DNA of 64,000 nucleotides from Adiantum capillus-veneris (Eukaryota; Streptophyta; Polypodiopsida; Polypodiales; Pteridaceae): positions 146,219,734 through 146,283,733 of the forward strand of contig CM043958.1 in assembly GCA_014529385.2 (NCBI GenBank), read 5' to 3'. Shown here one piece after another: positions 56,801 to 64,000 of this stretch. The position numbers and the translations under genes are program-made. Below the pieces are notes generated by a model. It worked only from the letters and a program-made list of their open reading frames with translations, did no database searches and was not told the origin of the DNA. Each line of letters starts with the position of its first letter. Positions within the stretch are counted from its first letter, which is position 1.

Positions 56801-58572
56801 GCATCTTGCTATTCCCTTCTCTTGCACAACATTAATTTTTTCCATGCATTGACCGAGTATGCATCAATTAAGGCCACATTAATCTGCCAAGCATTAGCAC
56901 AACTTTTTCAACCTATGCACGGCACATACTCCGAGGCGATACCTTGTCGTCCGGGAGGACTCTGGCTAGGAGGGGGGGAGGCATTCTCAAATGCAGAACC
57001 AATAGCAGAAAGAGCAAAAAAGGGCATGATTTTCGACTATTTTAAGGGTTGTTGTTTGATGCGAATTTCTAGACTAACCCAAGTACATATGCCCTTATAC
57101 AGCATGTATCTATAGGTATATGGGGCCAAACGCCAAATCAAGCCCCTAGGTGTGTGTGTATATAAGTAGAAATAGACATTTTTCATGCAAAATATTAGTA
57201 AAACGAAGAAATCCGGCCATAAAAATTGCATGTGAGTGTGTATAATGTTTTGGGGTGATGTTTGTGATTTATTGTGATTTTTGGGGATTTTCTGGGTTTG
57301 ATTTTCTATTTTCCTTTTAATTTTGCTAATTTTCAGCAGAAAAACTTCAAAAATACAAAAAGCAGGTGAAAAATGGTCGTAATGAAAAACAAAAAATATG
57401 GGGATGATCAGTGACTATAGGACAACCTATGGTACAGTGGGGGTGTAATTATGAGACTGGAGCGGAAAGCGTGTTTTCACCAGGTTTTGACCGAAATGCC
57501 AAATTTCTAGTAAACAGGTCAAATGGAGTCCAAATCAAGAAATTTTTGAGCCTAAACCGCATCTCGCAAGAAGATAGGAGCACATGTCAAATTTCATGAA
57601 AAGTGGTTCGGGGACCTCCATTATAAGAAATTTTCACCTCATTTTTAGCTCATTTTCACTATTGACCTTATGGAGAGAGCTTTTGCCACCTAGAGCGGAC
57701 GGACCTTCCAGCAGCTTCTACGACGCGCACGACTACCCGACGAGCTTCAGACATGAGAGGTAGGCTCACCACCTTGAGCTTTTCGCACATGTTTGTCATT
57801 ATGTCGCGAAAACTAGTGTAGGGATCACACACAAAGCGGGCGGTAGAGACCTACAAGTAGAGACGGCGACCTAATGGCTAACCCAAAAGCAACAAGACTT
57901 CATCAGCAGCTTATCCTAGCATAGAAGACCAGTCCTGGATGTCCAAAGGCAGTAGAAAACCATCGAGAAAAACCCTAATTCCTAGAATCCCGCAAGAGGC
58001 CACCAAACGGGAAATCGGCGAAAAGGCGACCAAATGCTACCAAAATTCATGGGTAGGAGCATCTCGACATGCTTGACAAGTCTATGTGACCCGCATGACC
58101 AAAAAGTGACCCGAAGCGGCACTAAACTTCAGAAACGGCATCATACACACAAAGCGTCAAATTGCTCTCGCGGCCAAACTGCATGCCCGTTTGCCACCAA
58201 ACTTCACGAGCGGCTTTCTTAGACCATCAACAACCAATTCCTATGGTGGTAGACCACCACAAATCATCAAAGACATGTAAACGCAACCACGGGTGATTCT
58301 AGAGTGACAAATTGCTAAATGAAGCTCCAGTGAAGCCAAAATCGACAAAAACCATACGACAAGGATCCGGATCGGGAAGCTATGAAGACCAACATCCAGA
58401 AATTTCATCGCCAAAAAGCACTCCAAAAGTCAGAAAACGGCTCGGAGGCTTTGAAGTCCACACAGGGAGTTAATTTCTATCCATTTGACTTTTTGTTGAA
58501 ATTAGGCTTAAAAGGGACTCGGGGGGACCAAGGGCAGGCACTAGGGGCACAATCCATGAAAAAATCATCAGG
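56801..58572. other. Non-coding region between post-integrase ORF and palindromes
   Basis: About 1.8 kb with no supported gene. 57240-57400 is T-rich; 57660-58330 is GC-richer and resembles a processed leader (ACCCGACGAGCTTCAGACAT). It may hold a promoter or splice acceptor for the downstream ORF. Confidence 0.5.
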
Positions 58573-59437
58573 AGACATCCTACGCGTAGGATGTCTCAAG
58601 GGCATTTCTGGGCACAGATCCCAACATTTTTCATCATACACATTTTCTGAATGACCTTTACATGCTATCCACCAAGTCTCATCACATTTGGACCAAAATT
58701 GACCTCATATGCATGAAAAAACGCAAACTTAGGGCATAGAGGCAATAATGGGCCATAGACCTACCAAATCTTGTCCAAATCACATGAAACTTGCACAACA
58801 CATTCACCAACCAATCTGTGTGGTCAGAAGCAAAATTGGTGAAGAAGACATCCTACGCCTAGGATGTCTATTTGACATTTTTGGCCTACAGAGGATGTTT
58901 GTCCATTCCAGATCCAATCACCTCATCATCAAGAGCTTATATATCAATTTTGAAGCCATTCTAATCATTTTTGACCCCCAACACCTTCAAGATACACTTT
59001 TTGAGCCCAAAAACACTACACAGGCTCTTACAAGCATCAATACTTGTCCAAATCCAAATCCAAGGGCATAGCCATGTTCCATAGGCCATGCACTACCCAC
59101 AGAACAAATCTCATGTCATTTTGATGAAATAGACATCCTACGCGTAGAATGTCTTCAGCATAATTTGGACCTTCTATGCAAAGAGTGACATCATGGGAGC
59201 CAATACCATGGTGCAATAAGCCCATATACCAATTTTCAACCCATTTGGACATCAATTACTACCTGTTATGAACTTTCTACCCAATTGGTGACCTAAAACT
59301 GAATCAGCCAAAAAATCCACTTTTTGATGCCCAAAACCATATCCAGGCACATAGCCATGTTCCATAAGCCATGCACTACCAGCATGTCAAGTATCACCCA
59401 ATTCTAATGAAAAAGACATCCTACACGTAGGATGTCT
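58573..59437. repeat. Palindrome cluster 2
   Basis: Four copies of the same 24-bp palindrome lie at 58573-58596 (perfect), 58846-58869 (one central change), 59131-59154 (one arm change) and 59414-59437 (one central change). Spacings are 273, 285 and 283 bp. Intervening sequence is diverged repeat with CATAGCCATGTTCCATA(G/A)GCC and ATGCACTACC blocks. Confidence 0.95.
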
Positions 59438-59640
59438 AAATGGAAAATTTTCGCCAGATTTGTACTATGAGCACATGCACAGTTTCACAAGTTCCTTTTA
59501 AGCTTTATTTTCAATTTTCAAGTCATTTGGATAGTTAAAACTCAGTTTCTCAGCTAATATGGAAATAACGCTAACTTCGGACTACTGAGTGAAACAGGAT
59601 CCATGGCAGCCGCGAAGTCACCGCGGCAAAGAAGAAAAGA

Positions 59641-62600
59641 ATGACCATTAAGGACTACCTTGAAGAAGTGGAGCCCTTCGTCATACCAGAAGGAACACTA
59701 AAGCCTAGCAGCACATGGATCCAAGAAGATCTGCTAGAGTCAAACGACCTAAAGATCTACCAAGGAGTGTTCAAAGACACTAAAGGGAATGTGATCGAGC
59801 TACCAATGCTTTCGCGAGAACTCAATGAGTTCGTAAGAAGCAAGATGGCCGGGTACTTGGAGAAGCTTGATCTCCACAACTATTTTGAAGCAGTGCCGGC
59901 AGGGGTTGACATAAAGAGAGTCTGGGAGTTTGTGACGACCATCAAAGAAGACGGAGTGGCCAGAGTAACCGATCTACAAGGCAGGCCAGAAATAGAAATA
60001 ATCATCACCGAGCAGGTTGTAGCAGATGCACTAGACCTCTCCAACAAGGGGGATACTGTAACTAAAATAAGGGATGATGTCAAGGTATACAATGAGAAGA
60101 AAGGAAACTACACCTTTGAAGATATTGCCAACCCAAGAGTGGCAGTCATGAGTCAGTTGTACAACCAATACTTCCACATGTGTACGAAGAGGCCACAAAA
60201 GTACAGAATGCCGCCAGGTGCAATTGGCATGGCATTCACTTGGGCAATGATGAAAGGCACCACAAAGATAATCAATTATGCAGCATGTATACATGACAAC
60301 CTAGTGAAGATGGGTAACAAGAAGCCAACATATATTGTACCAGGAGAACTAATCACTAAGGTGATTTATGGGGCATTACACGCAAAAGGAAGATGGTCTG
60401 ACCCCCCGTCTCAGAATGACTGGCTGAGGCTCGTTGAGGCTCAAAGAAGACAAAGAGGACGAGCCACAAAGAGCACCAAGGGTTGCTACAAGATTGAAAA
60501 GACAGCTAGAGCCTGTTCAAGAGGAGCAGCTAGAGCAAAAGAAAGGAAAGAAAGAGTTTGCACAAGTGCCGGTGAAAGAGACAAAGTCACAAAAAGCGGC
60601 AAGATTAGAGCGGCTGATGGAGAGCTTCAGAGCAGAGAGAGCCCTTAAAGGTGATTTGAGTGAACTCTGGAATCCATCTCTAGAGGCAATGTCGGGATCA
60701 TCCCGAAGAGTGCAAAGGGACAGATTCGAGGATTATATCAAAAATTTTCAGATTCTTGATGCCGCATCAGAAAATATCCCGCATGTACCTTTCATAGAGG
60801 AGGAAGTGGAGCAAATACGGCAAGAAACTGCTAGATGAGCAAGAGAGCCAAGAAAGAGAAATAAAAACTAAAGCAGACAGAGATTTAAAGAGAAAGCCTA
60901 CATCTCTACTAGCCATCCCGAAACCCAGCCCACAGCCTTCACCACCTCCTCACAGCCCTCCACAAGAAGATAAAGAGGAGGAAGACAAACACAAAGGCCA
61001 GGAGGAGCCCAAGAGAGAACAAAGCCAGGAAAGGGAAGAGGTTAAACCCGAGAGTGAAGAGACAAAGAAAAACGAAGAATACAACACATTTCTGGACCTG
61101 CTAGCTACAGGATACACAAAGGAAGAAGCTGCCACAGTCGCATTCGACTTGGCAAGCATAGGGCCTAAGGAACAATTGCAAAGCATCAGGCTAGTAGAAC
61201 TAAAAGAAATGGCCATAGATACAGTAGACATGCACCCGCCCTCCAACGATTAGGATGTGGTGATGACGAAGCTAACCAGGTTAAGAGCGCAGTCCATGGC
61301 TTCAGAAAGTGAGATGGCAACTCTCAAGACCACTGAAGTGAAGATAAAGATGGAAGTAGACTCTTTGCAAGGACAAAGTCAAAGGCAGAAAGATAAAGAA
61401 GCTAAGCTACAGGCCATCCTAGCAAGGGCATTGCAAAGATGCCAAGCAATGGAGAAAGAAAATCATGCAGCAGCACAAAGAATGCAAGGAATTAAAGAGG
61501 AATGTCAGCAACTCAGCAAATCACTGATAGATGGCGAGTGGGAAAGGGATAACCTAACCCTACAGCTGGCTGAGGAATCTAAAGAAGTCGAAGCCATGCG
61601 AAACACCAAAGAAAAGGTGGAGATAGATCAAGAAGCCAACCAGGATGAGGTCCTTGAGCTCAAGGACCAGCTCAAAGTGAAAGATCAAACCATCCAGAGG
61701 CTGCGAGCATCCCCTGCCAGAGTCAGAGCTACTAGCTCGACTCACATCACTACGGAGAGTCAACTTTATGAAGAACAGATGCAAGAACTTCAGAAGGAGC
61801 TGACTCTAGAGAAAAAGCAAAGATTGATGATGGCAGAAGGGTCTATTGTCATGCAAACACGAATGGAAGAAGACCAAAAAGCGCTGCAAGAAGAATTAGA
61901 AAGTATCAAAAGAAAGCTCGAGGAGGCGGAGAAGATAAACGCCGAATTGAATGACCTCCTCGTAAATATGGGCGAAGAAGCTGAAACAGAAAAACAAAAA
62001 CTCCTAAAGCAGATTGAGGAGTTGAAAGGACAGAAAGCCGGAGAGCAAGAGGGCACAGGGCCAGCGGCCAATGAAGGCATTGATTTAGAAAATTTGGCAG
62101 CTCCGGTGGACACACCTATGCAAGAGGAAATCCTAGAAGGATCCTCTCAAGAGCCACAAGATGTGACACAGGAGGAGGAAGAAAAGCTGCACAAGGCAAT
62201 AGAGGTGGAGATCAAAGAGACAACAAAGGAAGCCTTGGAGTGGGAGCAGAGGGTTTTCAAGTCCATGACCATACAAAAGATTGACGCCAGCAACCTCAGG
62301 CGCGAATGGCTTCAACCCTCTCTCCCATATCCATTGCTGAAATATGAAGTTGCCACCGTCAATAAGAGGATTAGAGAAGAGCCGACCGTACCACTCTACA
62401 ATGCAGACATCTCCCAACCAGAAGGGGCCAGGCTAATAGTTGACTCTCAGCCCAAATGGAGGAAGTCTTGGCTCACAAAGTACCCACAATACCTAATCCA
62501 CTTGGTAGAGGCACCGAAAAACATTAGAGACAACCTCAGCTTTTGTCCTCTACCAAGGATCAAGACGTGGAAAGCCCAGGAGATCTTACAAAGGAGCCAA

Positions 62601-62789
62601 CCCACTTGGCTGAATTACCCTAAGCTGTCGGGCTTGAAGACACGTGAGAGAATAAGTGTCCAATACATAGTGAAAACCCTAACGGGCGCCATCAAATTGT
62701 TCACTGGCTCACCTGACCTTACATGCATCATGATGAAGAAAATCTGCAAAACCCTTCTAGCAATATTTGAGACATTCAAGCCAGGCTAG
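59641..62789 (+). pseudogene. Long coiled-coil ORF downstream of pol
   Basis: The region starts at ATG 59641 (MTIKDYLEEVEPFVIPEG). The N-terminal ~280 residues are globular (VWEFVTTIKEDGVARVTDLQ, IIITEQVVADALDLSNKG) and resemble the putative plant transposon protein domain found in some gypsy elements. Frameshifts near 60430 and 60830 and a TAG at 61251 split it. It then runs through a charged, Pro-rich linker into a 510-codon frame (61257-62789) whose first ~250 residues are heptad-rich coiled coil (ELKDQLKVKDQTIQRLRA, EELESIKRKLEEAEKINAEL). The C-terminal ~150 residues are again globular (LRREWLQPSLPYPLLKYEVA). No signal peptide or membrane segment is seen, so it is not an envelope protein. 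It occupies the position of the extra ORF in Athila-like elements; function unknown. Confidence 0.7.
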
Positions 62790-62835
62790 GTGACAGACAG
62801 TATATTCTTCTTCCAAGATACTTACAGATGCACCT

Positions 62836-63027
62836 ATGATCTCCAAGGAGGTGATACATGCGTTGTATCAAAGGATATTGTTTCTACCATCCTATCACCT
62901 CCAGGCCTTTGAAGAACCGTTCTACACCGGCTTCTTCACAATAAACACTGATATTTTTGGCCCAACAATGATGAATCTGCATGCAAGATACGAATCACTG
63001 ATCAAGATGCATGAGACCATACGATGA
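62836..63027 (+). pseudogene. C-terminal remnant of the downstream ORF
   Basis: A 63-codon frame (MISKEVIHALYQRILFLPSY, then FEEPFYTGFFTINTDIFGPT) follows the main ORF after a stop and frame change. Its hydrophobic-aromatic composition suggests it is the former C-terminus of the same protein. Confidence 0.45.
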
Positions 63028-63063
63028 AGAAGCAGCTCAGCGGCCATGTCGGGGATGACATGA

Positions 63064-63079
63064 GCAAGGAGGCAGGGAG
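63064..63079 (+). other. Polypurine tract
   Basis: GCAAGGAGGCAGGGAG directly precedes TGTTAG at 63080, the start of the 3' LTR. It is the expected primer for plus-strand DNA synthesis. Confidence 0.85.
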
Positions 63080-64000
63080 TGTTAGAAGTTGGACACACCC
63101 CACGAAAACTAACTACTCGGAAGATTATCATTTTTGTAATTATTCATTTATTGAGGAAACCTGATTTTTCACCTTGTAAATATTGGGGCTTACAGAAGTT
63201 TCCAGATTGTATCCGAGTTTTGATAGTTAGATTGAGTAGATGGTTGATTTGGAACTTTAGGGTTTGAGAATTGTAAGGTATATATACCACTTTTTGACCT
63301 TAATGAAAAACCTTTTTGTCATTTTAAAAAACAAGTTTTGAAGTTTGTGAGTGAGCGTACTGTGTACGAGAGAGTGTGAGCTTCATCTTCACGCTACGTG
63401 TGCACCGGTGGTCGGAATCGAGTGTGAAGAAGTGCAGTGTGTTGCCCCCGACGAGAGCTACGCACTGATACCTACATTGCGCGCGTATGGTTCGGTTTAG
63501 CGAGCTCTTCTACGAGCTTCGTTTGTCGATTTGGTGAGCATACGTTGTCCGATTTTGCATTGCAGCATATCCATGAGTTCACATTGAGTAGAACTACACA
63601 TTAGACACTCTAAATTTCAGAAACGAAGACCTGCAAATTTCGGCCAGACATCCTACATGATTTTTCACCGGGTGTTTTGGGTTGGGGTTTTGGTTCATAG
63701 ACCTTAGGGAGAGCGACCTATTGGTATTAGTAGGGTCTCCTTCAAGTTCTATGGTGTTTCGAGATTGTTTGATGGGTGTTCGGCTCTAGAAAGCGTTGTA
63801 GGAAGTTTCCTCTTATGCACTCTTGAAGGCTATGACTTAGACAATTGGTAAAGACCTCTGTAGGAATTAGTTAGGAGTCGGTCGAGTGTAGGTTGACACC
63901 TTATGATTTCTTCCACATGCCTGCGGGTCGAGCTTCGTCCTTAGCTGACATTATATGTTAGGTGAGTTCTCGCTGTGCTGACGTCCGTCGCGGTGTATCC
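63080..64000 (+). mobile_element. 3' LTR of the giant element (cut by window end)
   Basis: Matches 44168 onward with scattered substitutions and a few small indels (for example GTTAGAAGTTGG for GTTAGAAGCTGG). The window ends at GTATCC, about 10 bases short of the expected CCAACA. The half-palindrome AGACATCCTACATG recurs at 63646. Confidence 0.93.

Larger units (their letters stand above)
44168..64000 (+). mobile_element. Giant Ty3/gypsy-type LTR retrotransposon, about 19.8 kb
   Basis: Closely matching LTRs (44168-45091 and from 63080) bracket a primer site, gag, protease, RT-RNase H, integrase, extra ORFs and a polypurine tract in the correct order. The window ends about 10 bases before the expected end of the 3' LTR. 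Domain order PR-RT-RH-INT shows Ty3/gypsy. The absence of a chromodomain, the tRNA-Asp-type primer site and an ORF after integrase recall the Ogre/Tat/Athila group. In the first ~240 bp I count four LTR mismatches, so insertion is fairly recent, yet coding regions carry several stops and frameshifts. The 5' target flank is ACTTG; the 3' flank is outside the window. Confidence 0.93.

Noticed and set aside
59641-63027. Downstream ORF of the giant element as a retroviral envelope
   Set aside because: No signal peptide, no transmembrane helix, no Cys-rich ectodomain; it is dominated by coiled coil.

Overview
This is nuclear DNA of a land plant, dominated by nested transposable elements. Evidence: GT-AG introns, four classes of plant LTR retrotransposon with tRNA-type primer binding sites, a CACTA (En/Spm) transposon, and one long PLS-type pentatricopeptide-repeat (PPR) gene. 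The style of the PPR repeats and the abundance of long (CT)n/(GA)n tracts suggest a fern (Pteridaceae-like). That placement is inference; another non-flowering plant is possible. No tRNA, rRNA or CRISPR was seen.

Layout. 0.1-4.7 kb: 5' LTR, primer site and decayed gag-pol of a Ty3/gypsy element (family A). 4.7-6.3 kb: unrecognised sequence with a decayed coding island. 6.5-13.1 kb: the most unusual region. A decayed minus-strand gene joins a histone H3-like fold to an acidic linker, a Ulp1/SENP-type (C48) protease and an RG-rich tail. Beside it lie a plus-strand proline-rich/coiled-coil gene and a third, unrecognised plus-strand gene. All three sit among tandem arrays of hairpins sharing the core GGTCARTACCAAGCGA, so they look like parts of one decayed DNA transposon. 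13.3-24.7 kb: a gypsy integrase fragment, broken by a minus-strand chromovirus with 3.8-kb LTRs (the right one truncated). 24.7-28.1 kb: right part of a CACTA element with a nearly intact three-exon tnp2 transposase, inserted into a minus-strand copia gag (28.1-28.9 kb). 28.9-33.2 kb: an LTR-A fragment, degenerate tandem repeats, and a complete solo LTR of family A inside one of two tandem repeat copies. 33.3-35.6 kb: decayed coding remains and microsatellites. 36.0-39.5 kb: the only apparently intact host gene, a PPR protein with a probable upstream exon. 39.6-44.1 kb: mostly empty AT-rich DNA, a decayed gene fragment, microsatellites and a gypsy RT fragment. 44.168 kb to the window end: one giant LTR retrotransposon (about 19.8 kb seen, lacking only about the last 10 bases of its 3' LTR). 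It has a tRNA-Asp-type primer site, gag, protease, RT-RNase H, a duplicated zinc-binding module before integrase, a post-integrase ORF with a 320-bp tandem duplication, and a long coiled-coil ORF in the position where env would lie. It carries two clusters of a 24-bp palindrome whose centre is CATCCTACGCGTAGGATG.

How it fits together: most coding sequence serves element replication and is broken by stops and frameshifts. The giant element is the youngest-looking retrotransposon because its LTRs are still very similar. The PPR gene probably encodes an organelle-targeted RNA-binding protein. The H3-Ulp1 gene and the palindrome clusters are the best candidates for something undescribed.
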